Origin: LMUY01 sp965199105
GTDB taxonomy: Bacteria; Pseudomonadota; Alphaproteobacteria; Acetobacterales; Acetobacteraceae
Assembly (NCBI GenBank): GCA_965199105.1
Contig: CBDAQO010000002.1
Span: 2,542,001 to 2,606,000, forward strand
Direction: 5' to 3'
DNA: 64,000 nt
Positions 23,346 through 31,157 of the stretch are shown here, piece by piece. The position numbers were made by a program, and so were the translations under genes. Every line of letters starts with the position of its first letter. Position 1 is the stretch's first letter. A model generated the notes under the pieces. It searched no databases. It was not told the origin of the DNA and saw only the letters and a list, made by a program, of their open reading frames with translations.

Positions 23346-23834
23346 CTACGGCAGCTTGGCGTCCGCGAAATCGCCGGCGCGCAGCGCGCGGGCAAGCCGA
23401 TCCAGCAGGCCGTTGGCCATGCGCGGCTCGTCGCCGGTGAAGAAGCCGTGCGCCACGTCGAGATACTCGTTGATCACCACGCGGGCGGGCGGGCCATCCG
23501 CCATGGTGAACTCCGCACCCGCCGCGCGCAGCAGGGCGCGCAACACCGGGTCGAGCCGGGCGAACGGCCACTCGGGCGGCAGCGCCTCCACCACCAGCGC
23601 GTCCAGCCGGTCCTGCTGCTGCACCGCCGTGCGCACGATGCGGCCGAACAGGGCTGCGTCGGCCTCGGGGGCGCGCCCCTCCTCGAACCCGCCGGTGCCG
23701 GGGAGCTCGCCCAGCCGATGGCGCACGAACTGGTCGATGATCGTCTCCACCGGCTCGCCCGCCTGCTCGGACTGGAACAGCGCCTGCACCGCCGCCACTC
23801 GGCTGGCGGTGCGCGGCCGGCGTTTGGCTGGCAC
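23346..23834 (-). CDS. nusB: transcription antitermination factor NusB
   Basis: A 162-aa all-helical RNA-binding protein: basic N-terminus PAKRRPRTASRVAAVQALFQSEQAG, then DRLDALVVEALPPEWPFARLDPVLRALLRAAGAEF and the C-terminal RVVINEYLDVAHGFFTGDEPRMANGLLDRLAR, which is the most conserved NusB block. With NusE/S10 it binds boxA for rRNA antitermination. It is last of the glyA-nrdR-rib operon, the normal alphaproteobacterial position, but is separated from ribH by a 179-base gap full of palindromes. Confidence 0.95.
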   Translation of the reverse strand: MPAKRRPRTASRVAAVQALFQSEQAGEPVETIIDQFVRHRLGELPGTGGFEEGRAPEADAALFGRIVRTAVQQQDRLDALVVEALPPEWPFARLDPVLRALLRAAGAEFTMADGPPARVVINEYLDVAHGFFTGDEPRMANGLLDRLARALRAGDFADAKLP

Positions 23835-23835
23835 T

Positions 23836-23896
23836 AGAGCAGCATCCGAGCAATCGGAGTCGCTTCGCGATCCGAAGGCTCGGATGAAGCTGCTCT
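23836..23896. repeat. AGAGCAGC-type imperfect palindrome, copy 2
   Basis: The arm AGAGCAGCATCCGAGC (23836-23851) pairs with 23878-23896 (GCTCGGATGAAGCTGCTCT) apart from a 3-base bulge, with a 26-base centre. It abuts the nusB start codon on the minus strand. The outer AGAGCA/TGCTCT ends match the palindromes at 13353 and 23912. Confidence 0.6.
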
Positions 23897-23911
23897 TTTC
23901 TCAGTCAAGCG

Positions 23912-23936
23912 GAGCATGATCGAAGAGATCATGCTC
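23912..23936. repeat. perfect 10-bp hairpin GAGCATGATC/GATCATGCTC
   Basis: The stem arms 23912-23921 and 23927-23936 are exact reverse complements with the 5-base loop GAAGA. There is no T-run after it on either strand. It may weaken read-through from ribH to nusB or be one unit of a dispersed palindrome family. Confidence 0.7.
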
Positions 23937-24013
23937 TAGCGCCCGGCCGGTTCAGGTCGCGCCGACCTGGACCGTGAAGCATGATCGGTGGGCCAAAGCG
24001 AACCGTCCATGGT

Positions 24014-24511
24014 CTAGGCCGCTCCGAGCCGACGCGCCGCATCCACCTGGCGCAAGGCCGCCACCGCCGCCTCCGCGCCCTTGTTGTGCCCGTCCGACCC
24101 CGACCGCGCCACCGCCTGCGCTAGCGTATCGACCGTCAGCAGCCCGGTTCCAAGCGCGATGCCGTGTTGCAGCGCCACTTCCATCAGCCCGTTCATGCTG
24201 GCCGCGCAGATGAACTCGTAGTGGTCGGTCTCGCCGCGAACCACACAACCCAGCGCGACATAGCCATCGAACTCCATACCCGAGCCAGTCTGCTTGCGCC
24301 CCAGCGCAATGCGGATCGCCTGCGGCAATTCGAACGCGCCAGCCACGTCCAGGATTTCAGCGATGGCGCCCGCTTCGGCCAGGATGCGCTTGGCGCCCTC
24401 GGTCATCCCGTCCACCACCTCGCGGTAATACGGTGCGCGCACCAGCAGGATGCGCGGCGGCGGCCCCATCACGCTGGGCGCGGTCGCCAGCGGCGCGTCG
24501 ACGGTGCTCAA
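24014..24511 (-). CDS. ribH: 6,7-dimethyl-8-ribityllumazine synthase
   Basis: A protein of about 165 aa that condenses 5-amino-6-ribitylaminouracil with 3,4-dihydroxy-2-butanone-4-phosphate in riboflavin synthesis. Visible family blocks are RILLVRAPYYREVVDGM, DVAGAFELPQAIRIAL, GYVALGCVVRGETDHYEFIC (catalytic His in this stretch) and GIALGTGLLTVDTLAQAVAR. The TTG at 24511 overlaps the stop of the preceding gene (TTGA) and is used; an ATG at 24469 is an alternative that removes 14 residues. It follows ribB as in related genomes. Confidence 0.93.
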   Translation of the reverse strand: MSTVDAPLATAPSVMGPPPRILLVRAPYYREVVDGMTEGAKRILAEAGAIAEILDVAGAFELPQAIRIALGRKQTGSGMEFDGYVALGCVVRGETDHYEFICAASMNGLMEVALQHGIALGTGLLTVDTLAQAVARSGSDGHNKGAEAAVAALRQVDAARRLGAA

Positions 24512-25632
24512 TCGGTCGCGCCGTCGATGGCGAGTTGTTCCACGATGTTGAGCCCGTAGGCCTCGAGCCCGACCACCGTGCGATGCGTATTGGACAGCAA
24601 CACCATGTCCTTCACTCCCAGGTCGACCAGGATTTGCGCGCCCACCCCGTAGTCGCGCAAGGACTGCAGCGGCCGCGGGCTGCCCGCCATCAGCCGCACC
24701 CGCTCGGACAGGGACGACGGGTTGGCCTCGCGGATCAGCACCACCACGCCGCGCCCGGCCTGCGCGATCATCCGCATTGCGCCATGCAAGGCGGCCGGGT
24801 GGCTGCCGCCGAGCATGTCGCCCAGCAGGTCCACCGCGTGCACCCGCACCAGGGGGGGAGGGCCACCGGTCAGGTCGCCCTTCACCAACACCAGGTGTTC
24901 GGCGTATTCGACCGTGTTGGCATAGACGTACATGCGCCACTCGCCGCCCTCGATGCGGTGGATTTCGCCCTCCTGCACGCGCTTGACCAGCCGCTCGGTG
25001 CGGCGGCGGTGCGCGATCAGGTCGGCGATGGTGCCGAGCTTGAGGTTGTGGTGCTGGGCGAACGCGACCAGGTCGGGCAGCCGCGCCATCGAGCCGTCGT
25101 CGTTCATCACCTCGCAGATCACCGCCGCCGGGTTCAGCCCCGCCAGTCGCGCGATGTCCACCGCCGCCTCGGTGTGGCCGGCGCGGATCAGTGCGCCACC
25201 CTCGCGCGCCACCAGCGGAAACACGTGGCCCGGCGTGGTGATGTGCTCGCGCCCCATCTCCGGATTGATCCCCACCGCCACCGTGTGCGCGCGGTCATAG
25301 GCGGAAATGCCGGTGGTGACCCCCTCGCGCGCCTCGATGGACACGGTGAAGGCGGTCTGGTGCCGCGTTCCGTTGGCCTGCGCCATCAGTGGCAGGCCGA
25401 GCTGCTCCACGCGGTGCCGGGTCAGCGCCAGGCAGATCAGGCCGCGGGCGTGGCGGGCCATGAAGTTGATCGCGTCCGGCGTGGCGAACTGGGCCGGGAT
25501 CACCAGGTCGCCCTCGTTCTCCCGGTCCTCATCGTCCACCAGGATGAACATGCGCCCGGCGCGGGCTTCCTCGATGATCTCCGGCGCGGAGGTCATGTAG
25601 TCGTGCAGGCTGGCTCGCATCAGATCACTCAT
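24508..25632 (-). CDS. ribB: 3,4-dihydroxy-2-butanone-4-phosphate synthase with degenerate GTP cyclohydrolase II domain (RibBX-like)
   Basis: A 374-aa protein. The N-terminal 215 residues are an intact RibB domain with the acidic DDEDRENEGDL (residues 33-43) and HTEAAVDIARLAG. The C-terminal part has the RibA fold outline, but the zinc site is gone: where RibA reads SECLTGD then RCDCG, this protein reads VHAVDLLGD then SHPA (residues 264-280). It should make DHBP from ribulose-5-phosphate but not open GTP. This matches the RibBX type known from other alphaproteobacteria, so a separate ribA is expected elsewhere. Its ATG overlaps the ribE stop. Confidence 0.9.
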   Translation of the reverse strand: MSDLMRASLHDYMTSAPEIIEEARAGRMFILVDDEDRENEGDLVIPAQFATPDAINFMARHARGLICLALTRHRVEQLGLPLMAQANGTRHQTAFTVSIEAREGVTTGISAYDRAHTVAVGINPEMGREHITTPGHVFPLVAREGGALIRAGHTEAAVDIARLAGLNPAAVICEVMNDDGSMARLPDLVAFAQHHNLKLGTIADLIAHRRRTERLVKRVQEGEIHRIEGGEWRMYVYANTVEYAEHLVLVKGDLTGGPPPLVRVHAVDLLGDMLGGSHPAALHGAMRMIAQAGRGVVVLIREANPSSLSERVRLMAGSPRPLQSLRDYGVGAQILVDLGVKDMVLLSNTHRTVVGLEAYGLNIVEQLAIDGATD

Positions 25633-26234
25633 GCCGCGTCCCCCCTCGTGTCCACCAGACGCGCGACGTAGCGGGCCAGGGTGTCGATTTCGACGTTCAC
25701 CGCCGAACCGGGCGACAGGTCCGCCAGGTCGGTGTGCTCGAGCGTGTGCGGGATGATGTTGACGCCGAACGTGTCGGCCTCCGCCTCGTTCACGGTGAGC
25801 GAAATCCCGTTCAGCGCCACGCTGCCCTTGGGCGCCATGAAGCGGGCGACGGCGCGGGGCACGCGGATGACGAAGCGGGTGGAGCCGTGGTCCGGCGCGC
25901 GCGAGACCACCTCGCCCACGCCGTCGACATGGCCGGCGACGAGATGGCCGCCCAGTTCGTCGCCCGCCCGCAGCGCGCGTTCCAGGTTCACCTTGGTGCC
26001 CGCTTGCCAATGCCCCAGCGTGGTCTTGGAGAGCGTTTCGGCCGACGCGTCCACCGCGAACCAGTCCGCCCCCACCTCGACCGCAGTCAGGCAGCAGCCG
26101 GAGCAGGCGATGCTGGCGCCGATCGCCGGGGGTTCCGACCATGCCTGGTCCACCACCACCCGCATGTCCCGCCCGGCGCCCAGTGGCGTCACGCTGCGGA
26201 CCCGCCCGACGGCGGTGATGATGCCGGTGAACAT
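25629..26234 (-). CDS. ribE: riboflavin synthase (alpha subunit)
   Basis: A 201-aa enzyme with two lumazine-binding repeats. The first opens MFTGIITAVGRV and holds GASIACSGCCLTAVEV; the second runs from HLVAGHVDGVGEVVSR to GSVALNGISLTVNEAE. It dismutates two 6,7-dimethyl-8-ribityllumazine molecules into riboflavin and the pyrimidine. Length and motifs are normal. Its ATG overlaps the ribD stop (TGATG) and its stop overlaps the ribB start (ATGA), so ribD, ribE and ribB are translationally coupled. Confidence 0.95.
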   Translation of the reverse strand: MFTGIITAVGRVRSVTPLGAGRDMRVVVDQAWSEPPAIGASIACSGCCLTAVEVGADWFAVDASAETLSKTTLGHWQAGTKVNLERALRAGDELGGHLVAGHVDGVGEVVSRAPDHGSTRFVIRVPRAVARFMAPKGSVALNGISLTVNEAEADTFGVNIIPHTLEHTDLADLSPGSAVNVEIDTLARYVARLVDTRGDAA

Positions 26235-27331
26235 CAGGCGGCATCCCGTTGGTATTCGCTCAGCATGTCCTCTCCAATCGCCCGCTGGGCCGTGCGGGTG
26301 AAGCGCGGCATGGCGGCCAGGTTCGCCACGCCGAAGGCTTGCGCGGCCGGCAAGCCGTCCCCGCCCATGATGGCCGGCGCGTGAAACCAGGCGATACGAT
26401 CCACCAGCCCGTCGCGCAACATCCCAGCCGCCAGTTTGGCGCCGCCCTCCACCAGCACCCGGGTGATCCCCGCCGCGGCCAGCGCGCGCAACCCGGCCAG
26501 CAGGTCCACCCCGCGCTCGCCGCCTGCCACGTCGAACAGGCGCACGCCGGCGCTTGCGAACGCCACCATGCGCGCCGGGTCGGCCCCGCTGCGATGGATG
26601 ATCCAGGTGGGCGCGGCCGCGGCGGTGGCCACCAGCTTGGCGGTGAGCGGCGTGCGCAGGTGGCTGTCCACCACGGCGCGCACCACCTGGGTGGGGCGGA
26701 AGCCGGGAATGCGGCAGGTCAGCGCCGGGTTGTCCGCCACCGCGGTGCCGACGCCCACCAGCACCAGGTCGTGCCGGCCGCGCATGGCGTGCGCCGCCTC
26801 GCGCGCGGCCGACCCGGTGATCCACTGGCTCTCGCCCGACCGGGTGGCGATGCGGCCGTCGAGCGTGCTGGCCAGCTTGAGGGTGACGAGCGGGCGGCCG
26901 ATGCGCTTGGCCTGCAGGAAGCCGGCCTGCATCGCGTCTGCCTCGGTGGTCAGCACGCCGGTCACCACCTCGACCTGCGCCGCCCGCAGGCGCTCGAGGC
27001 CGCTGCCGTTCACCCGGGGGTCGGGGTCATGCCCGGCCACGATCACGCGCGCGACGCCGGCGGCGATCAGCGCCTCGGTGCAAGGCGGCGTCTGCCCCGT
27101 GTGGCTGCAGGGCTCGAGCGTGACGTAGACGTCTGCCCCGCGCGCGGCCGGGCCGGCCATGGCGAGCGCCTCGGTTTCGGCGTGGGGGCGGCCGCCGGCT
27201 GCGGTGCGCCCGCGGCCGACCACCCGCCCGGCCTGCACCACCACGCAGCCGACGGAGGGGTTCGGCCAGGTGGTGCCCAGCCCGCGCCGGGCCAGCGCCA
27301 GCGCGGCGCGCATGTGCGACGGGTCGATCAT
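26234..27331 (-). CDS. ribD: bifunctional diaminohydroxyphosphoribosylaminopyrimidine deaminase/reductase RibD
   Basis: A 365-aa two-domain enzyme. The N-terminal deaminase (residues 1-145) has the zinc motif HAETEA (residues 50-55) and TLEPCSHTGQTPPC with both Zn-ligand cysteines. The C-terminal NADPH-dependent reductase (about 147-365) has LKLASTLDGRIAT, GVGTAVADNPALTCR and VLVEGGAKLAAGML. It carries out the second and third steps of riboflavin synthesis. The start ATG overlaps the nrdR stop (ATGA) and the stop overlaps the ribE start. Confidence 0.95.
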   Translation of the reverse strand: MIDPSHMRAALALARRGLGTTWPNPSVGCVVVQAGRVVGRGRTAAGGRPHAETEALAMAGPAARGADVYVTLEPCSHTGQTPPCTEALIAAGVARVIVAGHDPDPRVNGSGLERLRAAQVEVVTGVLTTEADAMQAGFLQAKRIGRPLVTLKLASTLDGRIATRSGESQWITGSAAREAAHAMRGRHDLVLVGVGTAVADNPALTCRIPGFRPTQVVRAVVDSHLRTPLTAKLVATAAAAPTWIIHRSGADPARMVAFASAGVRLFDVAGGERGVDLLAGLRALAAAGITRVLVEGGAKLAAGMLRDGLVDRIAWFHAPAIMGGDGLPAAQAFGVANLAAMPRFTRTAQRAIGEDMLSEYQRDAA

Positions 27332-27792
27332 TCCAGCGATGTGGGTTCCTCGAGCGAGCCCAGGAAGGCCTCGAAGTCCTTCGCCTCGCGGAAATTGCGA
27401 TAGACGCTAGCGAAGCGGACATAGGCCACCGCGTCCACCTCCTTCAGCGTCTCCATCACCATCTCGCCGATCTGCTTGGAGTGGATCTCGGTCTCCCCCG
27501 ACGCCTCGAGCTGGCGCACGATGCCGTTCACGATGCGCTCCATGCGCTCCTCGCTCACCGGCCGCTTGCGCAGCGCGATCCGAACCGAGCGGGCCAGCTT
27601 GTCCCGGTCGAACGCGACCCGGCGCGCGTCCGACTTCACCACCAACAGCTCGCGCAACTGCACCCGCTCGATGGTGGTGAAGCGCTGGCCGCAGGCGACA
27701 CAGGAGCGGCGGCGGCGGATGGCGGCGGAGTCTTCGGTGGGGCGGCTGTCCTTCACCTGGGTGTCATCGTGGCCGCAGAATGGGCATCTCAT
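27328..27792 (-). CDS. nrdR: transcriptional repressor NrdR
   Basis: A 154-aa regulator. The zinc ribbon is MRCPFCGHDDTQVKDSRP with the second Cys pair in RRSCVACGQRFTT; the ATP-cone follows (ELLVVKSDARRVAFDRDKLARSV). It represses ribonucleotide reductase genes by binding NrdR boxes when dATP is high. Position between glyA and ribD is conserved in alphaproteobacteria. The YVRFASVYRNFREAKDFE segment near the end is the family signature. It is coupled to ribD by an ATGA overlap. Confidence 0.96.
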   Translation of the reverse strand: MRCPFCGHDDTQVKDSRPTEDSAAIRRRRSCVACGQRFTTIERVQLRELLVVKSDARRVAFDRDKLARSVRIALRKRPVSEERMERIVNGIVRQLEASGETEIHSKQIGEMVMETLKEVDAVAYVRFASVYRNFREAKDFEAFLGSLEEPTSLE

Positions 27793-27823
27793 GGGATGGT
27801 GCGGGGTGCGGCCGCAACCACCC

Positions 27824-29119
27824 TCAGTAGATCGGGAACCGCGCGCACAGCGCCCGCACCCGCCCGGCCACGTCGCGCTCGGCTGCCTCGTTGCCGCCGT
27901 CGTTGGACTGCGCCAGGCCTTCCAACACCTGGTTGATCATCTCGCCCACCGCGCGGAACTCCGCCTCGCCGAAGCCGCGCGTGGTTGCGGCGGGGCTGCC
28001 GAGGCGGATGCCGCTGGTGATGGCGGGCTTGGCCGGGTCGAACGGGATGGCGTTCTTGTTGGTGGTGATCAACGCCCGCTCCAGGCTCGCCTCGGCCGCC
28101 TTGCCGGTGGTGTTCTTGGGCCGCAGGTCCACCAGCACCAGGTGGCAGTCGGTGCCGCCGGTCACGATGTCGCAGCCCAGGGTGCGCAGCGTCTCGCCCA
28201 GGGCGCGGGCGTTCCCCAGCACCGCGCGCTGGTAGCTGCGGAACTCCGGGCGCAGCGCCTCGCCGAACGCCGCCGCCTTGGCCGCGATCACGTGCATCAG
28301 CGGGCCGCCCTGCAGGCCGGGGAACACGGCGGAGTTGATCGCCTTGGCCAGCGCTTCGTCGTTGGTCAGGATCATGCCGCCGCGCGGGCCGCGCAGGGTC
28401 TTGTGGGTGGTGGTGGTCACGATGTGGGCGTGGGGCAGGGGGGTGGGATACAGCTCGGCCGCCACCAGCCCGGCGTAGTGCGCCATGTCGACCAGGAACA
28501 GCGCGCCCACGGCGTCGGCCACGGCGCGGATGCGGGCGAAGTCGATCGCGCGCGGGTAGGCCGAGCCGCCGGCGATGATCATGCGCGGCCGTTCCGCATG
28601 GGCCAGACGCTCGAGCTCCTCGTAGTCGAGCAAGCCGTCCTCGCGCCGCACGCCGTATTGCATTGCGCGGAACCACTTGCCCGACAGGTTGGGCGCCGCC
28701 CCATGCGTCAGGTGCCCGCCCGACGCCAGGCTCATGCCGAGGATGGTGTCGCCGGGCTTGAGCGTGGCGAGGAACACGGCCTGGTTGGCCTGCGCGCCGG
28801 AATGGGGCTGCACGTTGGCGAAGGCGGCGCCGAACAACTGCTTGGCGCGCTCGATGGCCAGGGTCTCGGCGATGTCGACCTCGTGGCAGCCGCCGTAGTA
28901 GCGCCGCCCGGGGTAGCCCTCGGCGTATTTGTTGGTCAGCACCGAGCCCTGCGCCTCCAGCACGGCGGCAGAGACGATGTTTTCCGAGGCGATCAGCTCG
29001 ATGCCGTCCTGCTGGCGCGCCAGTTCGCCGCGCAGCGCTGCCGCCAGCGCCGGGTCGGTCTCGCTCAGCGGGGCGGAGAAGAAGCGGGCGGGCAGGGCGG
29101 TTTGGGTTTGCTCGTTCAT
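27824..29119 (-). CDS. glyA: serine hydroxymethyltransferase
   Basis: A 431-aa PLP enzyme interconverting serine and glycine with tetrahydrofolate. Signatures are ELIASENIVSAAVLEAQGS, NKYAEGYPGRRYYGGCHEVD, QPHSGAQANQAV and the PLP-Lys in HIVTTTTHKTLRGPRGGM. The length is normal. The ATG at 29119 overlaps the stop of the upstream dienelactone-hydrolase-like gene (ATGA). The next gene, nrdR, starts 31 bases downstream, so one-carbon, nucleotide-reduction control and flavin synthesis genes are on one transcript. Confidence 0.97.
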   Translation of the reverse strand: MNEQTQTALPARFFSAPLSETDPALAAALRGELARQQDGIELIASENIVSAAVLEAQGSVLTNKYAEGYPGRRYYGGCHEVDIAETLAIERAKQLFGAAFANVQPHSGAQANQAVFLATLKPGDTILGMSLASGGHLTHGAAPNLSGKWFRAMQYGVRREDGLLDYEELERLAHAERPRMIIAGGSAYPRAIDFARIRAVADAVGALFLVDMAHYAGLVAAELYPTPLPHAHIVTTTTHKTLRGPRGGMILTNDEALAKAINSAVFPGLQGGPLMHVIAAKAAAFGEALRPEFRSYQRAVLGNARALGETLRTLGCDIVTGGTDCHLVLVDLRPKNTTGKAAEASLERALITTNKNAIPFDPAKPAITSGIRLGSPAATTRGFGEAEFRAVGEMINQVLEGLAQSNDGGNEAAERDVAGRVRALCARFPIY

Positions 29120-29961
29120 GGTGCGCTCTCGTGCGGGATTGGTGCTTGTATCACGCCCGGCGCCCGAGGCCACACGGCAGGCAGCGCGGCGATGAAGGCC
29201 GGCACGCGCTGCAGTGCGTCCTCCCGCGCCGCCGGGTCGGTGCCGCTATGGGCTTCCCCGCTCGCCGTGGTGGCCGTGCCCGGGCGCAGCGCCACCGCCC
29301 GGTGCGGCACGTCGAAATCGTGGTAGGCGCCGGGATAGGTGACCAGCGTGATCGCCGGCGCGCGGTTGGCCAGGGCTTGGCAGGGGTCGGCCTGGGTCCA
29401 GTCGTCGGCCTGGCCGATCAGGATGAGGGTGGGGCCGGCCGGGCGCCATTGCGCCGCGCTGAGTGCCGGACGACAGCCAGGATAGAACGCCACCAGGCCG
29501 CGCACCAGGCCGGGCGGCAGGTCCCGGCTGCCGCCGGTGGTGAGCACGGTGGTGCCGCCATCCGACCAGCCCATCAGCACCAATCCCCCCGGCGGCGTGC
29601 CGGGTTGCGCCGCTAGCCATTGCAGCGCGGCCAATGCGTCCGCCCGGCGCAGCCCGGTCGCGTTCGCCACCCGCTGCGCCGGTGGGATGCCGCATTGCGA
29701 CATCAGGCCGCGCGAGCCGAAGCTGTCGGGCAGCAGCACGCTGTGGCCCAGGGCGGCGAGTCGGCGCGCCCAGTCGTAGTCGCGGCTGGGATAGGGGCCG
29801 CTGCAGCCGTGCAGCGCCACGATCGCGGCACCCTGGAGCGCGCCCTCGGCCGGGAACAGCCGCGCGTTGAGCGTGACCCCGTCGGGCCCGGGCACCTGCA
29901 CGGTCTGCTGGGCGCGGCAAAGCGTGGGCATCAGCATCACCAGGATCACGAGCAGGCGCAT
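29116..29961 (-). CDS. secreted dienelactone-hydrolase-family alpha/beta hydrolase
   Basis: A 281-aa protein with an N-terminal signal peptide (RLLVILVMLMPTLCRA, likely cut before QQTVQV). The alpha/beta-hydrolase parts are AAIVALHGCSGPYPSRDYDWA, the nucleophile elbow GWSDGG near residue 130, the Asp in LIGQADDWTQ and the catalytic His in YPGAYHDFDVPH. It probably acts on an ester in the periplasm; the substrate is unknown. It heads the glyA operon by ATGA overlap and diverges from hemB over a 63-base promoter gap. Confidence 0.85.
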   Translation of the reverse strand: MRLLVILVMLMPTLCRAQQTVQVPGPDGVTLNARLFPAEGALQGAAIVALHGCSGPYPSRDYDWARRLAALGHSVLLPDSFGSRGLMSQCGIPPAQRVANATGLRRADALAALQWLAAQPGTPPGGLVLMGWSDGGTTVLTTGGSRDLPPGLVRGLVAFYPGCRPALSAAQWRPAGPTLILIGQADDWTQADPCQALANRAPAITLVTYPGAYHDFDVPHRAVALRPGTATTASGEAHSGTDPAAREDALQRVPAFIAALPAVWPRAPGVIQAPIPHESAP

Positions 29962-30024
29962 GGCTGTCCTTGGACTCTCCCCCTGGCTCTACCCTTCGCC
30001 GCCGCCCGCCGCTAGGCTCCGCCC

Positions 30025-31017
30025 ATGACGCCAGGCCAATTCCCCACCACCCGCCTCCGCCGCAACCGCCACGACGCCTGGACTCGGCGCCTGGTGGCCG
30101 AAACCCGGCTTTCGGTGGACGACCTGATCTGGCCCGTCTTCGTCGCCGACGGCACCGACCGCGTCACCCCGGTCGAGTCCATGCCGGGCCAAATGCGCGT
30201 GACCGTCGACCGCCTGGTGGAGCATGTCCGTTCCGCCGCCGAACTGCGCATCCCGTTGATCGCGCTGTTCGCCCATGTCGACCCGGCGAGCAAGGACGCC
30301 GAAGGCCGCGAGGCGACCAACCCCGACAACGTGGTCTGCCGCGCCGCCCGGCTGCTCAAGCACGAATACCCCGACATCGGGCTGATGGGGGACGTGGCGC
30401 TCGACTGCTACACCGACCACGGCCATGACGGCGTGCTGCGCGACGGCCGCATCCACAACGACGACAGCATCGCCGTGCTGCGGACCCAGGCGTTGCGGCA
30501 GGCCGAGGCCGGCATCGACATCGTCGGCCCCTCCGACATGATGGACGGCCGCATCGCCGCCATCCGCGCCACGCTGGACGAGGCAGGCCTGCTCGACACC
30601 CGCATCATGAGCTACGCCGCCAAGTATGCCAGCGCGTTCTACGGCCCCTACCGCGACGCCGTCGGCACCGCCGTGGCGCTGCAGGGCGACAAGAAGACCT
30701 ACCAGATGGACGCGGCCAACTCCGACGAGGCGCTGCGCGAGGTGGCGCTGGACCTGGCGGAGGGCGCCGACATGGTGATGGTGAAGCCCGGCATGCCCTA
30801 CCTCGACATCGTGCGCCGCGTGCACGAGACCTTCGCCGTGCCGACCTTCGCCTACCAGGTGTCGGGCGAATACGCGATGATCACCGCGGCCGCCCAGCGC
30901 GGCTGGATCGACGGCGACCGCGCCATGCTGGAGAGCCTGACCGCCTTCAAGCGCGCCGGTGCCGCGGGCGTGCTCACCTACTTCGCCCCCGCCGCCGCCA
31001 GGCTGCTGGCCCAGTAG
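30025..31017 (+). CDS. hemB: delta-aminolevulinic acid dehydratase (porphobilinogen synthase)
   Basis: A 330-aa enzyme that joins two 5-aminolevulinate molecules to porphobilinogen in haem and chlorophyll synthesis. The Schiff-base lysines are K200 in MSYAAKYASAFYGP and K254 in MVMVKPGMPYLD. The loop CYTDHGHDG (from residue 128) has Asp/His in place of the three zinc cysteines, which marks the Mg-dependent type. GPSDMMDGRI and the C-terminal SGEYAMI are also typical. It is monocistronic or leads into thrS across a 140-base gap with a palindrome. Confidence 0.96.
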   Translation: MTPGQFPTTRLRRNRHDAWTRRLVAETRLSVDDLIWPVFVADGTDRVTPVESMPGQMRVTVDRLVEHVRSAAELRIPLIALFAHVDPASKDAEGREATNPDNVVCRAARLLKHEYPDIGLMGDVALDCYTDHGHDGVLRDGRIHNDDSIAVLRTQALRQAEAGIDIVGPSDMMDGRIAAIRATLDEAGLLDTRIMSYAAKYASAFYGPYRDAVGTAVALQGDKKTYQMDAANSDEALREVALDLAEGADMVMVKPGMPYLDIVRRVHETFAVPTFAYQVSGEYAMITAAAQRGWIDGDRAMLESLTAFKRAGAAGVLTYFAPAAARLLAQ

Positions 31018-31033
31018 CCCCCGCCATGCTGCT

Positions 31034-31070
31034 CCCTCTCCCGGGCTGCGGAAGAGGGCCGGGGTGAGGG
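31034..31070. repeat. CCCTCTCCCG-type palindrome with CCGGGGTGAGGG tail, copy 1
   Basis: The arms 31034-31043 (CCCTCTCCCG) and 31049-31058 (CGGAAGAGGG) pair with one mismatch around a 5-base loop, followed by CCGGGGTGAGGG. The same unit recurs at 33742, 45734 and 48693. It lies between hemB and thrS and may act as a transcription-attenuating hairpin or REP-like element. Confidence 0.7.
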
Positions 31071-31157
31071 CGACAACCGCGCGATATCCCACCCTTGCGA
31101 ACCCCCGCGCCCGGGTCCATTGCAACCCTTTGTCCCTCGCAGCGGTAGAGCCCGACC

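Noticed and set aside
23912..23936. Rho-independent terminator after ribH.
   Set aside because: Perfect hairpin but no T-run follows on either strand; treated as a palindromic repeat.
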